Under the pieces are notes generated by a model. The model searched no databases and was not told the origin of the DNA. It saw nothing but the letters and a program-made list of their open reading frames with translations. A stretch of 64,000 nucleotides of DNA from JAWXBA01 sp048499805 (lineage in GTDB: Bacteria > Gemmatimonadota > Gemmatimonadetes > Gemmatimonadales > GWC2-71-9), in NCBI GenBank assembly GCA_048499805.1, contig JASNZF010000001.1:124001-188000 (forward strand), written 5' to 3'. Position numbers and translations under genes: made by a program. Below, one piece after another: positions 50,460 through 58,430 of this stretch (positions within the stretch are counted from its first letter, which is position 1; every line of letters begins with the position of its first letter).

Positions 50460-51322
50460 GCCTGCCGCCTCCAGGTGAGGTTGCGGCCATCGAGACGGTG
50501 CGGGCGGTGCGTGGCGTGGAGCTGTTCGAGCGACGGGCGGGAGTGGGCCCCCCCACGGTGGTGCTTCACGGCGGTCCGGGGGCCCACCATGACTACCTGC
50601 TGCCGGGATTCGACCTGCTGGCGGTCCGGCGCACCGTCATCTACTATGACCAGCGCGGGGGCGGGCGGTCCCCGGTGGCCCGCGAGGTGCCCGTGGGCTG
50701 GCAGGAGCAGGTCGCCGACCTCGACGCCCTGCGGCAGGTGTGGGGGCTCGAGACCCTGAGCATTGCGGGATACAGCTGGGGGGCACTCCTCGCGATGCTC
50801 TATGCCACGACCCATCCCGATCGGGTGGCCCGGCTCGCACTGGTCTCGCCCGCGCCCACGGACCGCGAGGCCCGCCGGCGCTTCGAGACGCGCCTCGCGG
50901 CACGATCCGCGACCCCCGAGATCCGGCAGGCGCGGCAGGCCCTGCGGGAGTCTGGCCTCGCCGACGCCGATCCGGAGCGCTACCGGCAGCGAGGGTTTGA
51001 GCTGTCGGTGGCGGGGTACTTCCACGACCCGGCCCAGGCGGCCAACCTCACCCCCTTCCGGGTCACTGGCCGGACGCAGCAGGAGGTCTGGGACAGTCTC
51101 GGCGAGTACGACCTCCGGCCCGCCCTCGCCCAACTGCGCCTGGAGGCCATCGTGCTGCATGGCGACGACGATCCGATTCCCCTCGAGTCGGCGCAGGAGA
51201 CGGCCCGTCTCCTCTCCGCCGAGTGCCATGTGCTGCGCGATTGCGGCCACGTGCCGTATGTCGAGGCCCAGGCGGAGTTCGTCCGCCTACTGGATGCGTT
51301 CCTGCCCCGCCACGATGCCTGA
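50456..51322 (+). CDS. Alpha/beta hydrolase, proline iminopeptidase-like
   Basis: This 288-residue protein overlaps the GAF gene (GTGA). The hydrolase fold is clear: oxyanion-hole HGGPGAHHDYLL, DQRGGGRS, nucleophile elbow GYSWGALLAM, the acid in VLHGDDDPIP and the His in RDCGHVPYVE. HGGPG and GGGRS are typical of the S33 proline iminopeptidase group, which removes N-terminal proline in the cytoplasm. A cap domain of about 90 residues (RRRFETRLAARSATPEIRQA) lies in the usual place. Other alpha/beta hydrolases share these motifs, so the substrate is tentative. The 3' end overlaps the next gene by 8 bases. Confidence 0.88.
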   Translation: MSLPPPGEVAAIETVRAVRGVELFERRAGVGPPTVVLHGGPGAHHDYLLPGFDLLAVRRTVIYYDQRGGGRSPVAREVPVGWQEQVADLDALRQVWGLETLSIAGYSWGALLAMLYATTHPDRVARLALVSPAPTDREARRRFETRLAARSATPEIRQARQALRESGLADADPERYRQRGFELSVAGYFHDPAQAANLTPFRVTGRTQQEVWDSLGEYDLRPALAQLRLEAIVLHGDDDPIPLESAQETARLLSAECHVLRDCGHVPYVEAQAEFVRLLDAFLPRHDA

Positions 51323-52007
51323 GTCGAAGCGGGTAACCCCGTTCGAGGTGGCCCTCGCGCCGCTCGGCGCCGAGCGCCTGGGCGAGATGCACCGCGCCCT
51401 CGCGACCGCCGACGTGGATCCCTTCGATCGGGATGCCTGGGCACTGTCGCAGCCCGGGGCGACCCTGCTGCACGACCTCCGTCCGGACGGGGGACTCGGA
51501 GAGGCGGTCGTCGAGATGGTGGCCCTCGCCCATGCCGCGTTCCTGTACTGGCACCAGGGGGAGCCTCTCCACGCCCTCGACCGGTCCGGGCTCGATGCGC
51601 TGGTCCGGGGGGCCGCGCCCGCCGTTCCGTCCCTCGATGCACCGAAGGCCTACTACCTCCAGTTGCCGCCCCAGCGGGTCTGGGGCAGCCCGGTGGAGGG
51701 CGCGCCTCCGGAGCCCCTCGATGGCTGGTTCGCCGTCGCCCGCGGCCAGGGGCTTGGGCTGGTGGGCGTCTTCGGCCTGCTGCCGGGACGACCGGGATTC
51801 ACCGTGGCTCATGTCGAGGGGCCCCGGCCTGGCCCACTGCGGCGCGAGGATGGTCGTCCGCTCTTTGCCTCGACCCTCGAGGGTGGGCAGGCCGCCGGGC
51901 TCTGGTCGATTCTCGACCACCTGGAGTTGCTGGAACTCGGCTGGCGGGCCCATCACCGGGTCCTGGTCGCCGATGGACTCGTGCCGGAGGACGGGGAGAC
52001 ACCATGA
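51315..52007 (+). CDS. Conserved-looking protein of unknown function
   Basis: This 230-residue protein starts at an ATG inside the end of the hydrolase gene (8-base overlap) and its own end overlaps the PolX-like gene by 4 bases. No signal peptide or membrane segment is present. Features include ATLLHDLRPDGGLGEAVVEM, HAAFLYWHQGEPLHALDR, LPPQRVWGSPVEGAPPEPLD and GWFAVARGQGLGLVGVFGLL, suggesting a mixed alpha/beta fold. I do not recognise the family. Codon use fits the neighbours, and the coupling on both sides supports a real gene. Confidence 0.7.
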   Translation: MPESKRVTPFEVALAPLGAERLGEMHRALATADVDPFDRDAWALSQPGATLLHDLRPDGGLGEAVVEMVALAHAAFLYWHQGEPLHALDRSGLDALVRGAAPAVPSLDAPKAYYLQLPPQRVWGSPVEGAPPEPLDGWFAVARGQGLGLVGVFGLLPGRPGFTVAHVEGPRPGPLRREDGRPLFASTLEGGQAAGLWSILDHLELLELGWRAHHRVLVADGLVPEDGETP

Positions 52008-53740
52008 CGTCGGAAACGATGGATCGGACGGCGGTGGCGCATGTCCTGGAACAGATCGCCGCGTACCTCGAGCTGAGCGGCGAGAACCCCTTCCGGGTGC
52101 GGGCGTTCCGGTCCGCCGCCCGGACGGTTGGCGGGCTGGCAGGGGACCTGGGAACGGCACTCGCCGACGGATCGCTGGCGGCCGCGAAGGGAATCGGGCC
52201 GGGAACGCTGCAGATCATCGAGGAACTCGTCCGCGAGGGCCGGAGTCGCCTGCTCGAGGAACTCCACGAGGCGGTCGAGCCGGGACTGGTGGAGATGCTC
52301 GGCATTTCCGGCCTCGGTGTCACCAAGGTCCGGGCCATCCACGGGACCCTGGGGATCGACACCATTCCGGATCTCGAGGAGGCGGCCCGCGATGGCCGGC
52401 TCGCCGCCCTGCCGGGGTTCGGCCAGAAGACGGTGGACAACATCCTCAAGGGCATCGCTTTCCTGCGCCGATCGAGCGGCTTTCGCCTGTCCCACCATGC
52501 CGCCCAGGAGGCAGAGGCGCTCCGCACCGCGTTGGCGGGCCTGGACGGGGTCCTGGAGGCACACACTGCCGGTGAGGTCCGCCGACGGTGCGAGGTGGTC
52601 CAGCAACTGGTGGTCGTCCTGGTCGCCGAGGACCCCCCGAGCGAGATCTTCCGGGCCCTGCAGCAGTTGCCGGGGGTGGACGAGTTCGCCGGCCAGGACG
52701 ACCGGCGGGTCACCCTCCGGTTCGCTGGGGGCAGTACCGCCCAGGTCGTGGTGACCACTCCCGTCAACCGCGGCGCCGTCCTCGTCCAGGCCACCGGTTC
52801 GGAGGCGCACCTCGCCGCCCTCGCCGCCCGCGCGGCGGAGCGAGGGCATTCGCTGGCCGGCGGCGCGCTCTGGACCGGGTCGGAATTCGTTCCGACGCCC
52901 GACGAGACCACCCTCTACCAGCGCCTGGGCCTCGCCTTCGTCCCCCCCGAGATGCGCGAGGGACGCGACGAGCTGGGCCGCTGCGCCTCCCGGACTCCCC
53001 GCCTCGTGGAACGCTCCGACCTGCGCGGCTTTCTGCACTGCCACACCCACTATTCCGACGGCACCCCGACGATCCGGGAACTGGCGGAGGCGGTCCGGGC
53101 CAGTGGCTACGACTACGCCGGGATCACCGATCACAGCCGGGCCGCGGCCTATGCCGGGGGGCTCTCGATCGCGGACCTGGAGCGGCAATGGGCCGAGATC
53201 GATGCCGCCAACCAGGAGCTGGGTGGCTTTCGCATCCTCAAGGGGATCGAGTCCGACATCCTTGCCGAGGGTGACCTCGACTATCCCGACAGTGTCCTGG
53301 CGGGCTTTGACTTCATCATCGGCTCGATCCACAGCCGGTTCGGCCTCACCGAGGCGGCCATGACCGCCCGCGTCCTGCGGGCCCTGGACAACCCCTATCT
53401 CACCATCCTGGGGCATCCCACGGGACGGCTGCTCCTGAGTCGCGATCCCTACCCGATCGACCTGGAGGCGGTGTTCGAACGCGCCGCCGCCAATCGCGTG
53501 GCGATCGAGATCAACGCCGACCCGCATCGACTCGACCTCGACTGGCGGGTGCTGCGCCGGGCCCGGGACATCGGCGTGACGATCTCCATCGGGTCCGATG
53601 CCCACAACCTGGCGGGAATTGCCAACATGGAGTTCGGGGTCGGGATTGCGCGGAAGGCGGGGATGGGGCCCGAGGAGATCCTCAATACCCGGTCCGCCGA
53701 TGCCTTCCTGGAGTTCGCCCGAGCCCGCCGCCCGGCGTGA
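52004..53740 (+). CDS. PolX-like protein: inactive-looking polymerase domain fused to intact PHP nuclease domain
   Basis: This 578-residue protein has the bacterial PolX layout. The N-terminal 8-kDa-like helical and HhH region (1-160) includes AKGIGPGTLQIIEEL and LPGFGQKTVDNIL. A polymerase beta-like domain (160-310) and a PHP domain (340-575) follow. PHP metal motifs are intact: HCHTHYSDG at 345-353, GIESDILAEGDLDY, GSIHSRF, LGHPTGR, EINADPHR and IGSDAHN. In the polymerase domain, the G-S and D-x-D motif of active PolX (GSLRR then DLD) reads GEVRR then Q201-L-V203, and the third Asp is replaced by Gln247. DNA polymerisation is therefore unlikely, while 3'-5' exonuclease or phosphatase activity is plausible. 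It overlaps the nth gene by 4 bases. Confidence 0.9.
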   Translation: MTSETMDRTAVAHVLEQIAAYLELSGENPFRVRAFRSAARTVGGLAGDLGTALADGSLAAAKGIGPGTLQIIEELVREGRSRLLEELHEAVEPGLVEMLGISGLGVTKVRAIHGTLGIDTIPDLEEAARDGRLAALPGFGQKTVDNILKGIAFLRRSSGFRLSHHAAQEAEALRTALAGLDGVLEAHTAGEVRRRCEVVQQLVVVLVAEDPPSEIFRALQQLPGVDEFAGQDDRRVTLRFAGGSTAQVVVTTPVNRGAVLVQATGSEAHLAALAARAAERGHSLAGGALWTGSEFVPTPDETTLYQRLGLAFVPPEMREGRDELGRCASRTPRLVERSDLRGFLHCHTHYSDGTPTIRELAEAVRASGYDYAGITDHSRAAAYAGGLSIADLERQWAEIDAANQELGGFRILKGIESDILAEGDLDYPDSVLAGFDFIIGSIHSRFGLTEAAMTARVLRALDNPYLTILGHPTGRLLLSRDPYPIDLEAVFERAAANRVAIEINADPHRLDLDWRVLRRARDIGVTISIGSDAHNLAGIANMEFGVGIARKAGMGPEEILNTRSADAFLEFARARRPA

Positions 53741-54414
53741 CCAGCCGCCGGGAGCCCCGCCCCGCGACCCGCGCGGCGAGCCAGCGCATCGCGCCGATCC
53801 TCGCGGCGCTGAAGACGGCCTATCCCGACGCGCATTGTGCGCTGGATTACCGGACCCCGTTTGAACTGCTGGTCGCCACCATCCTGTCGGCGCAATGCAC
53901 CGATGTCCGGGTGAACCTGACCACCCCGGCCCTCTTTGCCCGGTTTCCAACCGCCCGGCGGCTGGCCGAGGCCGACCCCGCCGAGGTGGAGGAGTTGATC
54001 CGCTCCACCGGCTTCTTCCGGGTCAAGGCCCGGAACCTCATCGGGATGGCACGCGTCCTCGTGATGGAGCATGGCGGCGAGGTGCCCCCGGACATGGAGG
54101 CCCTCCGGGTCCTCCCCGGCGTGGGGCGCAAGACCGCCAACGTGGTGCTCGGCAACGCCTTCGGGATCGCCGTCGGGGTGACGGTCGACACCCACGTCAC
54201 CCGGCTCGCCCGGCTGCTCAAGCTGACCCGGCATGCCGACCCGCTGAAGATCGAGCAGGACCTCATGAAGCTGGTATCCCGGGACGACTGGACCCTCGTC
54301 TCCCATCTCCTCATCAGCCACGGCCGGGCCGTCTGCATTGCCCGGCGTCCGCGCTGTGCCGACTGCGTGCTCAGCCCCCACTGTCCCTCGGCGGGGAAGG
54401 CGGCGGCTGGGTAG
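53737..54414 (+). CDS. nth: Endonuclease III
   Basis: This 225-residue protein starts at a GTG overlapping the PolX-like stop. The family marks are complete: DYRTPFELLVATILSAQCTD, helix-hairpin-helix LPGVGRKTANVVLG with the catalytic Lys, TVDTHVTRLA with the catalytic Asp, and a 4Fe-4S cluster C-x6-C-x2-C-x5-C (CIARRPRCADCVLSPHC) at the end. The enzyme removes oxidised pyrimidines and nicks the strand in base excision repair. Direct coupling to a PolX-type gene groups two repair functions in one transcript. A repeat array follows the gene. Confidence 0.95.
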   Translation: MTSRREPRPATRAASQRIAPILAALKTAYPDAHCALDYRTPFELLVATILSAQCTDVRVNLTTPALFARFPTARRLAEADPAEVEELIRSTGFFRVKARNLIGMARVLVMEHGGEVPPDMEALRVLPGVGRKTANVVLGNAFGIAVGVTVDTHVTRLARLLKLTRHADPLKIEQDLMKLVSRDDWTLVSHLLISHGRAVCIARRPRCADCVLSPHCPSAGKAAAG

Positions 54415-54427
54415 ATTGGGAGCGGGT

Positions 54428-54532
54428 GCCGGGTGTCGGCGGCTCCGAGATGATGATAGACCCTTGACAGTGGCAGGCCCCTTCGCACCTTCCGACCCGA
54501 CACCCGACACCCGACACCCGACACCCGACACC
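54428..54532. repeat. Inverted array with tandem CCCGACA units
   Basis: Five perfect 7-base CCCGACA units fill 54496-54530 (with a trailing CC), preceded by a partial unit. A short facing arm GCCGGGTGTCGG at 54428-54439 can pair with them. The array lies between nth and the cyclophilin gene and ends 20 bases before the ATG. Confidence 0.7.
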
Positions 54533-54552
54533 TTTCCTTATCCAACGGACCC

Positions 54553-54999
54553 ATGAAGACCGCAACCATTGAGACCGCCCGAGGCACCATCGTCGCCGAG
54601 CTCTTCGATACCGAGGTCCCCGGCACCGTCGCCAACTTCGAGAAGCTCGCCAACAGCGAATTCTATGATGGCACCCGGTTCCACCGTGTGATCGCCAACT
54701 TCATGATTCAGGGCGGCGACCCGCTCTCCCGGGACCCCAACAATCCCCGGGTGGGCACCGGCGGCCCCGGCTACAAGATCAAGTGCGAGACGCACCTGAA
54801 CACCCACAAGCACGTGGCGGGGAGCCTCTCGATGGCGCACGCCGGCAAGGACACGGGCGGGAGCCAGTTCTTCGTGTGCCATGGCCCCCAACGCCACCTC
54901 GACGGGGTCCACACGGTATTTGGCCAGGTCACCACCGGCCAGGACGTGGTCGATGCGATCCGCCAGGGCGACGTGATCACCTCGATCCGGGTGGCCTGA
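54553..54999 (+). CDS. Cyclophilin-type peptidyl-prolyl cis-trans isomerase
   Basis: This 148-residue protein is a compact bacterial cyclophilin. FHRVIANFMIQGGDP holds the catalytic Arg (Phe-His-Arg). GSLSMAHAGKDTGGSQFFV and LDGVHTVFGQV are the other active-site strands. No signal peptide is present, so it acts in the cytoplasm, catalysing proline isomerisation during folding. The length is normal for the short PpiB-like group. The next gene begins 2 bases after the stop, which suggests translational coupling. Confidence 0.95.
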   Translation: MKTATIETARGTIVAELFDTEVPGTVANFEKLANSEFYDGTRFHRVIANFMIQGGDPLSRDPNNPRVGTGGPGYKIKCETHLNTHKHVAGSLSMAHAGKDTGGSQFFVCHGPQRHLDGVHTVFGQVTTGQDVVDAIRQGDVITSIRVA

Positions 55000-55000
55000 G

Positions 55001-55420
55001 CTGCGCGTCGATTTCGCTGTCCTCGCCGACTACGCCCTGATCGACCAGCATGGCAAGCTGTCGGTGCTGGGCATCTTCCAGCACGTCTGGGTCGAGCAGT
55101 TCCCGGCGATGCACCCCCGCACCCACCTGGTGGTGCGGGTCCGTGGCCGGCGGACCCAGATCGGCAACCACCACCTGCGGATCCGCTTCATGGACGACCA
55201 GGGCAAGGAGTTGCTCGGGGGAGAGGGGAGCGTGCAGTTCGGTGAGCCCCCCGCCGGCGTGACCGAGGTGGAGGCCGGGGCGATCCTGGTCTTCGATGTA
55301 CCGCTGCCCCGCGCGGGGCACTACGCCTTCGAGATCACCCTGGCGGACAATCCCGCGGTCCGGGTGCCGCTGTCAGCCGGCCTGCTCCACCGCGACGAGG
55401 GTGGGGGGCAGGCCGCATGA
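55001..55420 (+). CDS. DUF6941-like protein with probable CTG start
   Basis: The conserved beginning of this protein (DFAVLADYALIDQHGKLSVL) starts directly after the cyclophilin stop, but no ATG, GTG or TTG lies in frame upstream of it. The first in-frame candidate is CTG at 55001, giving 139 residues; a GTG at 55064 would cut off the most conserved part. The sequence GIFQHVWVEQFPAMHPRTHL and the later beta strands fit the DUF6941 family, whose function is unknown. The 3' end overlaps the HD gene (ATGA). A CTG start would be rare and should be treated as tentative. Confidence 0.75.
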   Translation: MRVDFAVLADYALIDQHGKLSVLGIFQHVWVEQFPAMHPRTHLVVRVRGRRTQIGNHHLRIRFMDDQGKELLGGEGSVQFGEPPAGVTEVEAGAILVFDVPLPRAGHYAFEITLADNPAVRVPLSAGLLHRDEGGGQAA

Positions 55421-55992
55421 CCCGGGACGAGGCGCTCGCCCTGATGCACGAGTACACCCCGTCCGAGGCACTCCGCCGGCACATGTACGCGGTGGAGATT
55501 GCCATGCGGGCGATGGCCGAGCGACAGGGCGCCGATGTGGAGGCGTGGGGGCTCGCGGGGCTGCTCCACGACTTCGACTATGAGCGGTTTCCCAACGCCG
55601 AGCACTCCCCGGTGGCGGAACATCCCGCGGAGGGGGTCCGCATCCTCGCGGCGCGCGGGGTCTCCGAGGAGATCTGCCAAGCCATCCTGGGCCATGCCGC
55701 GTACACCGGCGTCCCCCGTGAGACGCCGATGGCGCGGACCCTGTTCGGTGTCGATGAACTCTGCGGCTTTCTGGTTGCCTGCGCCCTCGTGCGTCCCTCG
55801 CGCAGCCTCGCCGACCTGGAGGTCGCCAGTGTCCGGAAGAAGCTCAAGGACAAGGCCTTCGCGCGCGGGGTGAGCCGGGAGGATGTCCACCAGGGGGCTG
55901 CCGAACTGGGCATCGAACTTCCCGAGCTGATCGGGATCCTGCTGGAGGCGCTGCGGCCACACGAACGGATGCTCGGCCTCGGGAGCCCGTGA
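55417..55992 (+). CDS. HD-domain hydrolase
   Basis: This 191-residue protein is coupled to the preceding gene by ATGA and to the next by GTGA. The HD-type metal site is seen as RRHMYAVEIAM (His22), GLLHDFDYERFP (His51-Asp52), a His in ILGHAAYTG, and the terminal Asp in FGVDELCGF. The protein is all-helical. HD proteins of this size hydrolyse phosphoester bonds in nucleotides, but the substrate cannot be predicted. No signal peptide is present. The long coupled block suggests co-expression with the phospholipase D family gene. Confidence 0.88.
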   Translation: MTRDEALALMHEYTPSEALRRHMYAVEIAMRAMAERQGADVEAWGLAGLLHDFDYERFPNAEHSPVAEHPAEGVRILAARGVSEEICQAILGHAAYTGVPRETPMARTLFGVDELCGFLVACALVRPSRSLADLEVASVRKKLKDKAFARGVSREDVHQGAAELGIELPELIGILLEALRPHERMLGLGSP

Positions 55993-57410
55993 CCGGCGCA
56001 CGCCTCGCCCGGGCCTTGCCCGAACGCTCCAAGCCCGGCCGGATGTTCGACCGGGTTGGCCGGGGACGACCGGTCCCCGGCAACCAGGTCACGCTCCTGC
56101 ACGATGCTCCCGGCGCGCTCGACGCGATGCTCGCCCTGATCGCCGGGGCGGAACGCTGGATCCACTTCGACAACTACATCATCCGTGACGACGCCACCGG
56201 GCAGCGGTTCGCCGATGCCCTGATCGCCCGGGCCCGGGCCGGGGTCCCGATCCGGGTGCTCTCCGACTGGCTGGGGTCCTTCGGCACCAGCCGGCGGTTC
56301 TGGAACCGGCTCCGGGCCGCCGGCATCGAGGTTCGCCTGTTCGGGCCCCCGAAAGCCAGCGCTCCGCTCACGTTCCTCTCGCGGAACCATCGCAAGGTGG
56401 TCATCGTCGATGGTACCCGGTCCATCACCGGCGGGATCTGCATCGGCGACGAGTGGGCGGGATCGCCCGGCCAGGGCGCCTTGGCCTGGCGGGATTCGGC
56501 GGTGCGGATCGACGGGCCGGCGGTGGCGGTGCTGGACCGGGCCTTTGGCCGGGTCTGGGCGGCCTGCGGTCCGGCGCTTCCCCAGGAGGAGCTGGTGGCC
56601 GATGTGGCGCCGGCCGGTTCCGCCAAGGTGCGGATCCTGGCCGGCGAGCCCGGCCTGTCCCGGATGGGCCGGATGGCAGCGCTGGTCCTCGCCGGGGCCG
56701 CCAGCCGGGTCTGGATCACCGATGCCTACATGGTGGCGCCCCGCAGCATTGCCGAGGCGATGGCGGACGCCGCCCGCGATGGGGTGGATGTGCGGCTGCT
56801 CGTGCCCGGATCGAGCGACCTGCCGTTCATCCGCAACCTGACGCGCACCGGGTACCGCTCCCTGCTCGCCGCCGGGGTGCGGATCTTCGAATGGAGTGGT
56901 CCCATGCTCCATGCCAAGACCACCGTGACCGACTCGACCTGGGCGCGGATCGGGTCGACGAACCTGAACTGGTCCAGCCTGCTCGGCAACTGGGAGCTGG
57001 ATGTGGTGATCGAAGACCCCGAGGTGGCGGCGGAAATGGAAGCCACCTTCCGAAGGGATCTGGAGGCCAGCGCCGAGGTGCTGGCCCGGCCGGTGCGTGC
57101 TCCCAGGACGCTGCAGCGGGTCCTGCCGACCGCCCTCGCGATCGGGCGCCCCGATACGGGATTTCCGGAGCATTCCCCGGGCCGCCACGAGCGCAACCAG
57201 CGCCGCCTGGTCACGCTGCGCGCCGTGGTCACCAGCGCCCGCCGGGCCCTGTTCGGGACCGCGGCGCTGCTCTTCCTGCTGGTCGGCCTGCTGGCCTTCC
57301 TCGCCCCCCGGGCGACGGGGTTGCTCCTCGGGACCGGGAGTGTGCTCCTGGCAACGCTGGCCCTGCGTGGGGCCATCCGGGGGGATCCCACCCCCCCAAG
57401 CCTGGACTGA
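55989..57410 (+). CDS. Phospholipase D family protein, cardiolipin synthase-like, with C-terminal membrane segments
   Basis: This 473-residue protein starts at a GTG overlapping the HD gene. Two HKD motifs are complete: NHRKVVIVDGTRSITGG in the first half and LHAKTTVTDSTWARIGSTN in the second. These form the active site that transfers phosphatidyl groups. ClsA-type enzymes usually have membrane helices at the N-terminus. Here the two helices (ALFGTAALLFLLVGLLAFLA and TGLLLGTGSVLLATLALRGA) are at the C-terminus, so this is a ClsB/C-like or related variant. It probably makes cardiolipin or another phospholipid at the inner membrane. Confidence 0.88.
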   Translation: MTGARLARALPERSKPGRMFDRVGRGRPVPGNQVTLLHDAPGALDAMLALIAGAERWIHFDNYIIRDDATGQRFADALIARARAGVPIRVLSDWLGSFGTSRRFWNRLRAAGIEVRLFGPPKASAPLTFLSRNHRKVVIVDGTRSITGGICIGDEWAGSPGQGALAWRDSAVRIDGPAVAVLDRAFGRVWAACGPALPQEELVADVAPAGSAKVRILAGEPGLSRMGRMAALVLAGAASRVWITDAYMVAPRSIAEAMADAARDGVDVRLLVPGSSDLPFIRNLTRTGYRSLLAAGVRIFEWSGPMLHAKTTVTDSTWARIGSTNLNWSSLLGNWELDVVIEDPEVAAEMEATFRRDLEASAEVLARPVRAPRTLQRVLPTALAIGRPDTGFPEHSPGRHERNQRRLVTLRAVVTSARRALFGTAALLFLLVGLLAFLAPRATGLLLGTGSVLLATLALRGAIRGDPTPPSLD

Positions 57411-57482
57411 CCGGCGGCTCCCCGTCCCCCGCGCGCCACGAACCTCGGCACGATTCGGTACATTTCAGGGTTGCATTCAGGC

Positions 57483-57509
57483 CCCCCCCGGGAACGGGTC
57501 CCGGGGGGG
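57483..57509 (+). terminator. GC-rich hairpin before the sigma factor gene
   Basis: A perfect 11-bp stem (CCCCCCCGGGA at 57483-57493, pairing with 57499-57509) closes on the loop ACGGG. It lies 72 bases after the cls-like stop and 43 bases before the sigma GTG, and downstream of a TACATT -10-like hexamer at 57459-57464. It could be a terminator of the upstream block or an attenuator in the sigma leader. Confidence 0.45.
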
Positions 57510-57552
57510 CGGCGCCACTCAACACCCCGGGGATGGCCTGCGTACTTCTGGC

Positions 57553-58095
57553 GTGGATGATGCCGAGCTGGCTCGGCTGGCGCGCGAGGGAGACAGCGAC
57601 GCGTTTGGCCAGCTGGTCGAGCGCTACGCGCTGGCGGCCCGGCGGGTGGCCCGGGCCGTCCTGCGGGACGACGACGAGGCCGACGACGCGGTGCAGGATG
57701 GGGTCCTCGCGGCCTGGCGGGCCATCGAGCGGTACGACCCGGCCCGGCCGTTTCGGCCCTGGATGATGCGGATCGTGGTCAACGCCGCCTTGGACCTTCG
57801 GCGGCGGGACAAGGTCCGCCGGACCGAGATGATCCCCGAGACGGTGGAGTCCCGGACGATCGGTCCGGATCGCGCCACCGATGCGGTGATCCTGGGGGCG
57901 CAGTTGCGGGCGGCGCTGGCGGAGTTGCCGGAGCGCCAGCGGGTGGCCGTGGTGTTGTTTGATGCCGAGGGGTACAGCCACGCCGAAATTGCGGCGCTGC
58001 TGGAAGTGCCGGAGGGAACCGTGCGGTCCTACGTCTTTCACGGGCGGAGGGCGCTACGGCGGGTCCTCGGGCCGATCAAGGAGGAGTTGCGATGA
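57553..58095 (+). CDS. ECF RNA polymerase sigma factor
   Basis: The protein has 180 residues from a GTG at 57553, chosen because the conserved N-terminus (DDAELARLAREGDSDAFGQL) starts there. Region 2 has RAVLRDDDEADDAVQDGVLA and PFRPWMMRIVVNAALDLRRR. Region 4 has GYSHAEIAALLEVPEGTVRS. It heads a seven-gene run in which every following gene overlaps or abuts the previous one: a small membrane protein, a Spy-like protein, TolC, ATPase, adaptor and permease. A sigma factor leading an efflux operon suggests envelope-stress control of the operon (inference). Confidence 0.93.
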   Translation: MDDAELARLAREGDSDAFGQLVERYALAARRVARAVLRDDDEADDAVQDGVLAAWRAIERYDPARPFRPWMMRIVVNAALDLRRRDKVRRTEMIPETVESRTIGPDRATDAVILGAQLRAALAELPERQRVAVVLFDAEGYSHAEIAALLEVPEGTVRSYVFHGRRALRRVLGPIKEELR

Positions 58096-58430
58096 GTGAA
58101 GCGCCGATGCCGTTTGACGCCCAACCCGATGAGGAACTGGGTGCGCTGCTGCGCCTGCACCTCGGCGGGACCGACCAGGAGGCGCTGGTCGCGCGGTTGC
58201 GCCACGCCGTGGTGCAGGCCGATCGCGCGGAGAGCTGGGAAGTCCTCGCGGGATGGGCGCGTCCCGGGCTGGTGGCGGCCGGACTCGCCGCGGCCGCCGT
58301 CATGTGGATCGTCCTGACCCGCGACATTGGCCCGCCGACCGGGCCGGAGACGGTGCCGGCCCGCGAACTCATCGCCGGCCAGCCGGCCAGCGGCGAGATC
58401 CTGATCTCCGCCGTCCTCGAGGGTCGGTAG
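58092..58430 (+). CDS. Small membrane protein, possible anti-sigma factor
   Basis: The protein has 112 residues, overlapping the sigma gene by 4 bases. The first 55 residues are acidic and helical (QPDEELGALLRLHLGGTDQE). One membrane segment follows (about 57-76, LVAAGLAAAAVMWIVL), and about 35 residues lie outside. The size, topology and position match a minimal anti-sigma factor, but no zinc motif or named domain is visible. The periplasmic part may contact the Spy-like protein encoded next. Confidence 0.6.
   Translation: MSEAPMPFDAQPDEELGALLRLHLGGTDQEALVARLRHAVVQADRAESWEVLAGWARPGLVAAGLAAAAVMWIVLTRDIGPPTGPETVPARELIAGQPASGEILISAVLEGR

Noticed and set aside
52004..53740. Annotation as an active DNA polymerase X
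   Set aside because: The three expected catalytic aspartates are replaced (Gln201, Val203, Gln247), so only the PHP activity is supported.
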